From assembly GCA_964019415.1 (NCBI GenBank), contig OZ025888.1, positions 2,751,819-2,815,818 on the forward strand: a stretch of 64,000 bases of DNA, read 5' to 3'. The first letter of the stretch is position 1, and each line of letters starts with the position of its first letter. A model generated the notes under the pieces. That model was not told where the DNA came from and ran no database searches. It was given only the letters and a program-made list of their open reading frames with translations. The position numbers and the translations under genes are program-made. Source of the DNA: Ianthella basta (taxonomy: Eukaryota; Porifera; Demospongiae; Verongiida; Ianthellidae). This document shows, one piece after another, positions 1 through 25,413 of the stretch.

Positions 1-3000
1 TTCACACCACTCCACTCTGCTGTCTTGCAAGGCAGGCTAAAATTGGTGGAAGAGCTGCTGAGGAAGAATGCTAACTTAGAGGCTACATATGACTGTGGCC
101 GTACCCCTCTCTTGACAGCAGTCACCTACCATGCATCTGAAGACATGATTAAGCTCCTCCTACAGGAAGGTAAGAATGCATGTGCACACTGCCATGGCAG
201 ATGGGAAATGTACCTTCAATGTGTTGCATGCTCAGAATGCTGATAAGGGCAAGCATGGTGAGACTGTGGAATGTTCCTTATGTATTTCCCTGATGCACTG
301 GTGTTGCTAACTGAAGCATAGGGCATTTCCTCTCCATGAACACTGCTAATGTTTTGCATGCTTGCGCTTCCATACATATAATAGGGGCTAATGTGAATGC
401 CACAGATCTAAGGGGGCAGACTCCTCTGCATGTGGCAGTCATGGAGAGAGAGGACTCACACATCAAGTGTCTCCTTGACAATAAGGCAGAAGTCAACATT
501 CCTGACTGGAATGGAAACACCCCACTGGACCTTGCTATCATGCAGTGTGAGAGCAATGCCAAGACCACCACTACTTGTAAGAGAGCCACCAACTATGTCA
601 AGGCACTCTTGTGCCCTTGCACAAACGATGCCGTAGATGAGAAGTGTATCAAGGCCTTGCTTGAGTATGAATGCCCTTCCCAAGAAGACAAGAAAATCAA
701 GGGGGAAATTATGGAGGCAATGGAGAAGCACACTAAGTATGGCAAAGATGTTGATAACTTCATTGCAGAACAGATAAGAAAAACATTTGGGTATGCACTG
801 TGATTAATGCAAGCAATGTCATTCGATTCAATTGTTCTTTGTTCACATGCTCCCCTCTATTCACCCTGACATCCTGTGCAGTGTCTTCAGTATGTTCAGA
901 CCTGGTGATGAACATGATAAGACCCTCACAGTCAAGCAGTTTGCCACCAATCCAGATCTTAAGGTGAACACATGCATGCCGTCCCTCCCCCCCCCCACCC
1001 CCCCCCCCCCCCAAATGCATGAGCCAATCATTCAGCTTTACTTATTACTAAAGTTAATGGTCATACTATTTCATTTTTCAGAAGTCAACCAAGGCTGTCA
1101 TGGACCATTGTGTGCTGCACAAGAAATGTGTCAATTGTGAGCTCATAGAGGCTGATGGTGAGGGAAACACACCAAATATGAATGGATTTGACAAAAGCAG
1201 CCAGTCTCTCCTTGATGTCCTTGTAGAACAAGATGACAAGGTGTGACTCACCATGCATAACTATAAATACTTATACTCATTGAGTCAAATGTTGATGGAC
1301 CCCTCATGCATTAGTCACATCCTGTACTTGAAGAACCGACATTAGTCCTGTTGATATTATTAAAGGCTATAATTGTGTTGGCAGTGCTGAATAACAGGGA
1401 ATACAGCAGTTTACCTGTCCCACCTCATCCCGTGCACCCATTGCCTCCAGGAGCTAGCTCAGCATCCCTCCATTAGGGCCATCCTAGACTACAAGTGGAA
1501 GGCATTTGCAAGATGGCTTTTCTTGTGAGTTAGGAAACTGCACCATAGTAAGTAGTGTTGTGACTTCATTGCATGTTCTTGTCCTCTTAGCCTTTCCTTC
1601 ATGGCATATGCTTTTCGTATGCTGTTCTTTGGTCTGGCCTTGCTCATTGCTGCTCGACCTGACCTGGACAACCCTGGCTGCTACAGAGATGGATGGGACT
1701 ATTTCAGGGCAATTTGTGAAGTAATAACCATCCTTCTCTTTCTCTTTAAGATTGGTAGGGAGGTAGGAAAGATAATAAGGTTGGTTGCTAAATACTTTGC
1801 TGTGACCATCTGCAGTTACCTTAAAACACAAATGCTACTTACTGTATCCCCTCAGTTTCAAGAAGGGCTACTTCAAATTCCACAACTACCTGCAGTGGCT
1901 TGCAGTTATCCTGCCCAGCTTTGTCATCTTTTTCCGGGCAGGCACCACATGGTGTGCCTCAACTGGAGTTGGCTACTGCGAGAAACCCGCTCTCAATCCG
2001 AACTCCACCATGACCTTGGACATTAACCCGACTTGCATCAGTGTATCGCATATACAGTGGATCTTTGCCTCACTGGCTTACATGGCCAATGCCACTCTAG
2101 TCGTGGAGTACCTTACTCTATTCAGGTAGCTACTGCAGGCACATGTATGAGGTAGCCAGAGCACCATGTACGGCACTATACTGCCCTCCCAATGCAGGAC
2201 CACGGGTGTGTACGCAAGAGTTATCCTGCACATTATTGTGTCAGACATAATAAAGTTCACAGTGATATTTGCTATAGCACTGTATGCATTTGCTGGGTCT
2301 TTCTATCTGGCCCTGAGGTCCGGGGTGACCATCAACATGTCCACTGGAGCAATCAGATCAGACTTGGAGGTGTTCAGACTGCATACACTGTGAGCTGTGC
2401 CTGTGATACACACTCGGACACACATGCACGATCGACGTATACAGTATGTATATATGCCCTGGGTTGAATGAAGTGGTGCCACTCTGTGCAGGTACCCCTG
2501 GCATGTGGTGCTCACTGGTATCAGAACCCTCATTGAGTCTGGAGGGCTGCTGGAAGGGAAATACTTTGCTAATGATGATGATGGGCAGTACATTGGCTAT
2601 CAGTGAGTGTGTTTCTGTGATATCAGCAGCCCTGCTCTTTCCTTTGTAACGCCCTTCCCTATTCTTCCCCATGCAGGTGGTTCTCTATTGTCATGTACCT
2701 GACCTTTCTGTTTGGTGTGATTGTGGTCCTGCTGAACCTGCTGATTGCCCAAATGAGTGACACTTACACCAAGATACAAGAAGATGCAGAGGGAAATTTT
2801 GCCCTTGCAAGGGCCAGAGTCATTGCTAGGTTACAAAAGGGAGCATGGCCATGTTGTATGGTGAGGTGACACAGAGGCCAGAAGTCCCACAGCCAGTAGG
2901 GAAAGGGGTGAATTAATTTAGATTTCATTCATATGATGTCCTCTCATTAATTGCAGAAATGGTGCAACTTCAGAAAAACATGTTATAGAAAACTTGTGTG

Positions 3001-4410
3001 GATCAGTGAGTTGTACAAACATGTTTGCACCTGCAAGCCATGTTGCCTTCACCCACTTGCTGCCATCTACCAGTTGCTGCCTCGCTCCTCCTCCCTCATG
3101 CTGTATGCTTCACTTACATGCAGAGCTTTCCAAGGAGGAACAGAAACAGCAGCAGAAGGCAAAGAAGCAAGAAGAAATATTGATGTAAGCATTTGAGCAC
3201 TGTACAGCTTTACCATTCTGTCTCTTTCACAATCTGTGCCAGTTGTTCTTCATGCAATTAAAACCACTCCCACTTGAGAGACATCGCTGACCTGTTGTCT
3301 ACTACTCTAATGCAGAGAGCTAGCCACTGCACAGGAGAAGAAAGCTGAGGAGAGATTTGTGTGAGTCACTCCATAGCATAGTTCTTGTGTGTTGGGTGTA
3401 GTCTGATATGGAATACATCATTACCTCTAGTTGCCTATTGATTGCGAGAGATTGTAGCTAGTGACTGTAGTCGTGTGTGATACCAGAAAGTCTTCAAGTG
3501 ACTCAGCAACAGCAAATACATAAGATAATGTGGTAGAGGCTCATGTTACGTTGTCTAGCAGGTTTATGAGGCGTTGATGAGCATTCATGTAGCTAAAAAG
3601 GATAGTTCAAGTAAAACATTTTGACCACGAGGGTCTTCATCAGTTACAAAACTGATGGAACCAGTTTTGTAACTGATGAAGACCCTCGTGGTCGAAATGT
3701 TTTACTTGAACTATCCTTTCTCGCCTCATAAAAATACATAAGAGGGAGTTACTGATTCTCGAGCAAACATGTAGCAGGTATATAGACGGATGGACACAGT
3801 ACAATGTTTCAACCATGAAGGTCTTCAAAGCTGCCAGAGACCTTCGTAGTCAAAACGTTTTACTGTGTCCATCCATCAACCTACAATGTGTTCACTTGAT
3901 CAGTAACACCCTCATATACTCTGCAGCAATGAGCCTCTATGAAAACAACTATTATGTACACATTAAATATAAAACAACTCACTAACAGCCACTCAAATCC
4001 ACGACAGACATACATGCATACAAAAACTAAATAACTATATAATTCACCACACTGCCTGTGCATGAGTAACACATTGATGACATACTGTATATTGGTGAGG
4101 CATATCCATAGCAACATACTGAACAAGTTAAGCATGCAAACACTAGTCACTCAACAAATCCATCTCACTCACAGGACATTAATTTTGTTAAATGGGATGG
4201 ACTTGACAGTGTTGTTGGACCACCCCGTACATGCATATCCTATCTGTGTGTTCTCTTGGTGTTGGCTGCAGTCTGATGGAACAGAAAGTTGACCAGCTTA
4301 CCAAAATGACAGCTGAACTCACTAGCCTGTTAAATGGTGTGGAGGGTGGATCCACTGCCAGAGAGAAAGCAGACACCAAGAAGAAAACTGAAAGCAATGT
4401 TGAAGACTAA
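1..4410 (+). CDS. Ankyrin-repeat TRP-type cation channel, 3' part (5' end outside window)
   Basis: Exons by splice site and frame: 1-169, 385-790, 882-963, 1082-1157, 1398-1524, 1591-1779, 1856-2125, 2198-2389, 2492-2602, 2677-2860, 2957-3005, 3124-3184, 3316-3360, 4272-4410 (TAA); all phases join, giving 699 residues. Exons 1-2 encode ankyrin repeats (GRTPLLTAV, RGQTPLHVAV). Exon 5 has the pre-membrane motif HPSIRAILDYKWKAFARW. Exons 6-7 give S1-S4. Exon 8 has S5 (TTGVYARV...DIIKFTVIF). Exon 9 has a pore helix (YPWHVVLTGIRTLIES). Exon 10 has S6 and the TRP-like exit VVLLNLLIAQMSDTY. Exons 12-14 are a charged, probably coiled-coil tail. TRP channels of this build are plasma-membrane cation channels gated by chemical or mechanical cues. 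TRPA-like versus TRPV-like cannot be settled by eye. Exon 4 could instead run to 1240, but that breaks phase with exon 5. Confidence 0.85.
3514..3743 (+). mobile_element. Fold-back element with hammerhead-like core, in the last TRP intron
   Basis: A 206-bp insertion (3526-3731) lies between two copies of AAATACATAAGA (3514-3525 and 3732-3743), which I read as a target-site duplication. Long inverted arms meet near 3660. The right arm carries CTGATGA, a GACC/GGTC stem II and GAAA on the plus strand (about 3678-3704). The left side holds a tail with AGAGGCTCAT. The core after GAAA is TGTTTT, not the palindromic CGTC of better copies, so this copy is probably decayed. Confidence 0.6.
3744..3945 (+). 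mobile_element. Second fold-back element abutting the first
   Basis: Inverted ends: the left arm TTACTGATTC...GTAGCAGGT is matched in reverse by ACCTacaatg...gatcagtaac on the right. Inside is a degenerate palindrome with GACCTTCGTAGTC followed by AAAACGTTTT (about 3811-3864). The right tail ends in AATGAGCCTCT, the same tail as the element at 30.7 kb. No clear target duplication was found. The hammerhead core is damaged. Confidence 0.5.
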
Positions 4411-5507
4411 TAATCAACTGTAATATTGGCCACATAGTGCTGTTTGTATGTAGTCAAGCAAACTGTAGATATAGACACCTATGGTTGTTTCCTAACATTT
4501 TGTAGATCTAAACGCATTGATATCCATCGGATGTATTTCATTACTAACAGACAGTCCCACTAGCGCACTGTAGGACACACCTGCTGATTGAATGTAATCA
4601 TATATGTCATATGGCTGTAAATGTCTCGTTGCAGGTCATGTATGATGCATGTGATCTGATCAACCCGCATGACTGTGTTCTTGCAAAGACATGCTTCGCA
4701 GATATTTGTCCAAAGACAGTTTATGTTCAACTATACAGTAACAAGTAAATGCATAAGCTTTACACACTGAACAATGTTCTGCTTCTGTGTAGTATTACTA
4801 TGCAAATGCAGTGCATAATGGAGGCAAACATTAGAGTTTTTGCATGTGGTTCTATGTAAAAGCAGAGCAACAGCAAGCATCTACGATGGTCTGATGTGAT
4901 GCTTCAAAACATGTTGGTTGTGCAGCTCTTCATTTCTGCCGCATGTCAGCTAGTGTCTCCCTTAATGCATTAGTTTGCCTTGTCACTTCAAGCGGTTCAG
5001 CGGTGGCTCAGCTTCCTCTTCTCGTGCACTAACCACTAGCTGCTGTACATGTGTGTCACCACCGAGTCTCCCACAAAAAACTAACTGTGTGATTGAGACT
5101 GTTATGGTACATGATGTGACCCCAGTGAATATATCTGTTAGGGGGTGGAAGAGTGCATGATCCCATTATTAGTGCAAGGATTTGCTTCTCAACTGTATAA
5201 ATATATAGACAAAGTAAGACGATCTGACCATGATGGAAGGTCTTCTCAGTATGAATTGCTTCATATCTGACAAAAACCTTCGTGGTGAAACATGTCTTGC
5301 TTTACGTATCAATTGACCTGCTACATTCATGTGTTTGCTCAAGAATCACTAACCCCTTATGAGTAAGCTTGTAAGTGGACGTCAATGTACAGGAGTGCAG
5401 GCATTTACTACATGCATATGATACAATATATGTATATACACACAGTGACACACACAAATAACTGAAGTACCCAAAAATGAGTATATACTGCAGTCATCAA
5501 GTCCTCA
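4411..5507. other. Intergenic, between convergent TRP and ARL6 genes
   Basis: No coding sequence is supported here. It holds the 3' flanks of both genes. At about 5205-5335 there is a decayed fold-back with CTGACAA, an ACC/GGT stem and GAAACATGTC. Its right flank (about 5315-5355) matches, inverted, the left end of the element at 3744. Confidence 0.5.
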
Positions 5508-11405
<5,898 letters not shown>

Positions 11406-11644
11406 TGCTTGCTTAGATATGCAGCACGCACCTCCGGGCACCACCTCCAAATATGGACTAGTCGCGTCTGTGCCTAGCTACAAACCATATATGGGCATGA
11501 TCTCGGATACGTCCGTAAACTTACTGTCTCATGGGCGTTGCCTGTGGATCCGCCCACCCCAAAAAAGCATTCTGAACTTTCAACCGACTTCAGCGGCAAG
11601 TGGTTGCGTTCTTTCTGCACTGTTGAACTAGACGAGAAAGCAAG
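11406..11644. promoter_or_regulatory. Shared head-to-head 5' interval of ARL6 (-) and ERM (+)
   Basis: Only 239 bp separate the two start codons, so both promoters and 5' UTRs must lie here or overlap the genes. The interval is more GC-rich than its surroundings (for example gtggatccgcccacccc at 11544-11560). A single GTTGCC half-site of the RFX X-box lies at 11537-11542, but no second half-site follows. No TATA box is evident. A bidirectional promoter is inference from spacing. Confidence 0.5.
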
Positions 11645-20361
<8,717 letters not shown>

Positions 20362-21321
20362 AGGTGATTAAGCCAGTGGCAAACAGTGAACGTCAATGGC
20401 ATTTTCACTAGTAGTTTGTGATTGCTTTCATAGTTGTGGGGGTAAGGATTTGTATTCCTTTCGTGACATTATGTACACTTTAATAAGGTACATGGTGAAG
20501 TATGGGAACTGACTGTCCTTTGCACTGCTGTACTAGGTCCAATGCTATCTTTCTGCAGGAAGTACACAGCAGCAGGATTCTTGTCTAGCACACATAAACA
20601 CATTGGAACATTATCTTTGTATTCTTTATTACATACCTCATCATCAGTAGTGGTCAGCTAACCCACACAGCATGGAACATGGAATAGGTTTTATAGTTGT
20701 AGTTTGTTTGCTTCAGTTTGAGAGAATACCTATATTCTAGGCAATGCAGTTGATATTTTCTCGTGCTCTGGTTATATATAATCTGTCTGAGTTGTGCTGC
20801 ATACTACTGCTCCACAGTGTTGAATATGCTGGTTTGATGCCATGCAAGTGTTAGTGGATACAACACTCAAGTGATGCTAAGTGATACAGACCTCTTTCGG
20901 TTGCTTGTCCACACCAGGCACCAGGTACCAGAGTTGAAATCATGGTATTATACATAAACATGAGCAGTATTGCTGTATAAAATCTCTAGCTCACAATCTT
21001 TGTCAACACTAGATTTTGCAATTACAGTATACTGTAAGTATGTGTATGAATCCGTAAAATATTGTGCAAGTGCTTCCCAGACATTGGTACAGGTGTGGAC
21101 AGGTGATTTAAAAGGTCTGTGTACATACATCTATCTTTCATATGGTAAGGTATGTACATAATGGACTGTGACTTCACACTGTTAGCATATGGTGACACGT
21201 GAACAGGTGGGATCTGCCTTTATAAGCACATGCTGTCAAGGAAGAGTGTACACTTGTATATGTAGCTGCATGATCACGAGGAATGCTGCTAGGAGACTCC
21301 ATGGGCAGTTGGTCTGTAATA

Positions 21322-21534
21322 TGCATACAGTGGTTTCACGGTTTCTAGTCCCAATTGACATTTGCACATCGCACTTGATCATGTGAGTAATGTATTGGAA
21401 CGATAGGCTCACACATAGATCGAAGCACGTGCTTACCCCGTGCGAACCTATCCTTCCAATACTTCACTCACATGATCGAGTGCAATGCGTAAAAGTCAAT
21501 CAGGACTAGAAATTGTGAAACCACTGTACATACA
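21322..21534. repeat. Large imperfect palindrome (fold-back, about 90-bp arms)
   Basis: The left arm (from CATACAGTGGTTTCAC) and the right arm (GTGAAACCACTGTACAT, read inverted) match through ...cacttgatcatgtgag... / ...ctcacatgatcgagtg... and ...gaacgatagg... / ...cctatccttcc..., around a short loop near 21430. The 20362-21957 intergenic region holds no gene. Confidence 0.8.
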
Positions 21535-21540
21535 CTAAAA

Positions 21541-21676
21541 CAGTGGAACTGACTAAGATAGCCACGTGTGGGCCTTTATAGATCTACGTAGAAGTGGCTG
21601 TATTAGAGAGGTAGGCTGCAATGTTTTAGTGCTATGTGCTATGGTATACAATGATTGCTGCGGACAGGTTCCACTG
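21541..21676. mobile_element. Short inverted-repeat element with CAGTGGAAC ends
   Basis: The ends are CAGTGGAAC and GTTCCACTG over 136 bp, with internal ...gaagtggctg...agagaggtagg... motifs. The same end and motifs recur at 38383, so this is a repeat family. The ends and length suggest a non-autonomous Tc1/mariner/pogo-type element; no transposase is seen. Confidence 0.55.
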
Positions 21677-21957
21677 TACAAGTTAACCATGCATGCAGAA
21701 TGATCCACTACATGCACTCAACACTTCACCCTGTCATCACAACTGATCATATATGGATTAAAGGCCATACGTACATGTTACCACATGACAAATACGTACC
21801 ACTGAGGCAGCCATGTACATGTGAAGAAATCACACTTGGAAATAAATACATGAAAGGCTGTGGTAACAAAGGGACATACACACAGTTATAATACAATAAT
21901 TAATGCAACCTACTGCTAGTTTGACAAACAAGCCCAAAAGTTAACTGCAAGTCCCAC

Positions 21958-24117
21958 CTATACACTTCTGTGTTTAATCAGCAATTCAGCCAGTCGCTTA
22001 ATCCTGTCCTTATTGCGCTTCACATAGATCAGCCCTTGGAACATCATCTTTGCTATCTTGCCAGTGTCACTCTCAGTCATGTCAATCTCAGAAATGGGAG
22101 CACTGAATCTGAAGAAAGGGCAGTTGGTATTCCTGCACCATGCCCTGGCATGGTCCACCACCTGGCCATCACTATGGGTGACTTGAGCAACAATCACCTT
22201 CATAATGCCTGCATAGCCCTTCAAATTCTGCAGTAAGTTGCTCACTCCTTGCCTAATGTTAATCTTGCCAATGGAGCTGCTGGCCATCACCCCAGCACCC
22301 AGTGAAACCACCATACCAAGTTTGGTAGGTTTGCCTTCAGCACTCTGTAGCATCACCATCTCTGTCATCCCATCCAAGGTCGGGTTGTTGGATACTACAC
22401 CGCCATCAATGAACTTGTTCTCAAAGGCTTCAAAGTACGTTGGTGCAGCTGTAGATGCTCGTGCTGCCTCCCACAGCTTCCTTTTGCTGGGGCCCTTCTG
22501 CCCCTGCCTGGCTTCACCGTAGTTGCACATTAGGTGAAGCTCGGGGGGAGTCCGGTCTGCCAGAGTAGTTGTGATAGCTACCTTAGGGGTGGTGATATCA
22601 CTGAGCACCATGTTCTCTAAGAAGAGGGACTTCATGATCTTATTGTAGCCTTCATCAGGGTAAGGAGGGCTCAGCTTCTTCATTTCCTCCGTCATTTCAA
22701 AGTAGATGCATCTGATTCTCCTTGGCCGCAGCCTCTGATAGGCCAGTCCAATGGACACAAATGATCCTGTGCTTGTGCCAATCATCCAATCAAAGTAGTC
22801 AGTCAGGGATTTGAAATTTGGGTCCATAGCAATTAGCATGGACTCCAGCTCATTGAGCACAGTCACTTCCAACTGTCCACGAATCCCACCACCATCCAAG
22901 CTGAGAAGGACAGGGCCATCAACCGGGTAGTCTGCCACTAGGACTTCATCTGGATATGGACTGCCTTCAACAAGTGCACCAAGGTTCTCTGCACACTCAG
23001 TTGCTCCATGCTTTTTGGAGGTCTCTGCTGCACTCAAGGGGGTCTCATTGCTCTTGTTCCTGGCACCTGCTGGAGCATCGAACACCGTCAGTAGCCTTGT
23101 CATGTCAAGGTAACCTTTGCGAGCTGCAATGTGCAGTGCTGTGTCACCTGTTATCTTGCTAGTAGCAGTCACGTCAGCATCAGCACAGAGTAACTGCAGG
23201 GCAATTGGAACATGGTTGCTGCTTGCAGCCAACATTAGAGGAGTGTGACCATCGCAGTTCTGCAAGGAGAGGCGTTTGACTAGCTGCTGTGATCCTAGGA
23301 ATTGTAAGTCATTGTCCAGCAAGACTTTCAAGCATTTCCCATGGCCACTGGTCACTGCAAGGTGATAAGCTGTGTTGCCATCAATGTCAGTCACATTGGC
23401 ATTTGCTCCAAGTTGAAGAAGCTGTTGAACAACATCCTCCTGGCCACTCTCACAGGCCACGTGGAGAGCACTAAGGCCGTCCTCATACTGTGTGTCCAGA
23501 CCAATCTCAATCTGACTACCGGGGCCAGCCTGGTTCCACGTTATGACTTTCTTTGGGAAGTCCTCCAGTTGCACAGGGCCATGATGGTCGAAGAGATCCT
23601 TCACGAATTCTTCGTGGAGAGGCGAGGAAACGCCACTCAGCAAGAGCTTCAGAGCAGATAGAGTATTGACGAACGCATCCTTAGCGAGCTCCCCGTCATT
23701 GCCGTTGTAAATGAGGAAAACCTGATCCTCTGCGGTCGTCTTATTAACAACCGCACTAACGGTCTCTCCTGCCACCGTGGAGCTTCGACTGCTCGCGTAT
23801 TCTCGCAGAACGACGTTGTAGTTGTCGGAAAGGTCTTTCAGGTCCACACTGCTGAACCAGTCCACTACCTTGTAAACGTAGTTGGTCATCAGTTGGAGGG
23901 AAGGGCTGAGACTTCTACTCCTCTGTAAGTTCTTCACGGGCAGTACCAGTGTATTCTGCCTGGATGATCTCCTAAGTGGTGCCGGAGAGTCGGCTCGGTC
24001 AACGCCCTTCGGTACCAGAAGGAGAAGGCTGTACTTGCCGGAGAAGGCTACCTCCCTCTGCTTGCGAGACGCCTTTAGGTCCGTCTTGTCGCAGTGTATC
24101 TTCAATACCTTGTACAT
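21958..24117 (-). CDS. PLA2G6-like: Ankyrin-repeat patatin-like phospholipase A2 (iPLA2-beta type)
   Basis: One uninterrupted 719-codon frame. Residues about 1-200 form an N-terminal region without a recognised domain. Residues about 210-375 hold four to five ankyrin repeats (DGLSALHVACESG, DGNTAYHLAVTSGHG, DGHTPLMLAASSNH, GDTALHIAARKGY). The patatin lipase domain spans about 400-620, with oxyanion motif DGGGIRG (408-414), nucleophile elbow GTSTG (Ser449) and catalytic DGG (Asp571), so the Ser-Asp dyad is intact. Calcium-independent PLA2s cleave the sn-2 acyl chain of phospholipids in membrane remodelling. Human PLA2G6 is about 800 aa. The lack of introns contrasts with multi-exon neighbours and suggests an old retrocopy or intron loss; the intact frame argues that it is functional. 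Confidence 0.93.
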   Translation of the reverse strand: MYKVLKIHCDKTDLKASRKQREVAFSGKYSLLLLVPKGVDRADSPAPLRRSSRQNTLVLPVKNLQRSRSLSPSLQLMTNYVYKVVDWFSSVDLKDLSDNYNVVLREYASSRSSTVAGETVSAVVNKTTAEDQVFLIYNGNDGELAKDAFVNTLSALKLLLSGVSSPLHEEFVKDLFDHHGPVQLEDFPKKVITWNQAGPGSQIEIGLDTQYEDGLSALHVACESGQEDVVQQLLQLGANANVTDIDGNTAYHLAVTSGHGKCLKVLLDNDLQFLGSQQLVKRLSLQNCDGHTPLMLAASSNHVPIALQLLCADADVTATSKITGDTALHIAARKGYLDMTRLLTVFDAPAGARNKSNETPLSAAETSKKHGATECAENLGALVEGSPYPDEVLVADYPVDGPVLLSLDGGGIRGQLEVTVLNELESMLIAMDPNFKSLTDYFDWMIGTSTGSFVSIGLAYQRLRPRRIRCIYFEMTEEMKKLSPPYPDEGYNKIMKSLFLENMVLSDITTPKVAITTTLADRTPPELHLMCNYGEARQGQKGPSKRKLWEAARASTAAPTYFEAFENKFIDGGVVSNNPTLDGMTEMVMLQSAEGKPTKLGMVVSLGAGVMASSSIGKINIRQGVSNLLQNLKGYAGIMKVIVAQVTHSDGQVVDHARAWCRNTNCPFFRFSAPISEIDMTESDTGKIAKMMFQGLIYVKRNKDRIKRLAELLIKHRSV

Positions 24118-24649
24118 CTTGGACGCTGTAGAGATGGCAAATCTATCTTCGCGCTTCCTTGAGACCTAGCAAACAGAGTCTCGCACGTAGCCGATCGCAT
24201 GTTCTGCTTCCATTTTATAATTACGTATGCATAATTATGCTGATTTCTGCGGGAGCGATGACGTCACGACAGACCATAGCAGTGTACCCAAAGCTAGCCT
24301 GGAGTACACGTAGCTAAGTGGAAAGCAGCACATGCTGCTCTTTCCCCATTTGGTCTTCCACGACGTCTAAGTAGTCCAATCCTAAATGGTTGGTGTTGGT
24401 ACATTTTGTTATTGATAATGTGCTTCTGTGCTGATGAGTAACAATTTGATGCATTTTCTGGGTCAATTTAGACCAACCTTTCATGCGTGGGCAGAGTATA
24501 GGTCACTTGACACATGCACATGTGACCTGATGTGGCATGAATTATACACATGACATCATGTGATATGAAGTAGGCCTTATAACTCCAGAACTGCAAATTT
24601 CCACTTTATTGGATAATTGTTGACACATCAGGCGACAGAACTAGGACAG

Positions 24650-25413
24650 TACTTGTTGAATAGTGTCTCCCTAGGACACAACACACTCAATTATGCTCCC
24701 CCCCCTGAAGACACAACCTGTAGAATAGTGTCGCCCCTAAGGTGCAACCCATTGAATTTTGTCCCCCTAGGACTGAATCTGTTGCATAATATCCCCGGTC
24801 CCTCGGACACAACCCGTTGAATGATGCCCCCTATAGGTCAATACTCATTCAATAGTGTTGCCCTAAGACACTACTTGAAGAATAGTGTCCCCCTAGGACA
24901 GTACCCAATGAATTGTGTCTCCCTACTTCCCTGACCCATTGAATAGCGCCCTAGGGTACTACTACTTGAATAGTTTCCCCCCCTAGGACACAACCCGTTG
25001 AATGGAAACTATTCCTTTAGGACAGTACCCATTGAGTTGTGTCCTCATAGGACACAACTCATTGAATGGTGCCCCCCTAGGACAGTACCTAATGAAAAAT
25101 GACACACTATGAGACTACCCGTGTCCTCTTTCTTCCCCAGCCCATTGAACAGCACACCCCGGGGGCACTCCTTGTTCCAGTGTCTCCCTAGCTAGGACAG
25201 TACTGCTTGAGTGGTGTTCTCCTAGGACACTTCCCATTCAGTAGTGTCCTCCTAGGACACTACCTGTTGAATTGTATCCTCTAGGACACTACCTGTTAAA
25301 TTGTCTCCCCCTAGGACACTACCTGTTGAATTGTCTCCCCCTAGGATACTACCTGTTGAATTGTCTCCCCCTAGAACACTACCTGTTGAATTGTGTCCCC
25401 CTAGGACGCAACC
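24650..25413. repeat. Degenerate minisatellite, 30-bp unit
   Basis: About 25 units related to CCTAGGACACTACCTGTTGA followed by ATTGTGTCCC. The last units (from about 25230) are almost identical and 30 bp long, while earlier ones are diverged in length and sequence. The pattern suggests recent expansion at the distal end. Confidence 0.9.

Noticed and set aside
1484-1831. Minus-strand ORF opposite the TRP S1-S2 exons
   Set aside because: The plus strand encodes conserved channel segments with matching splice sites; the minus frame has no domain.
11537-11542. RFX X-box regulating ARL6
   Set aside because: Only one half-site (GTTGCC) is present; the required second half is missing.
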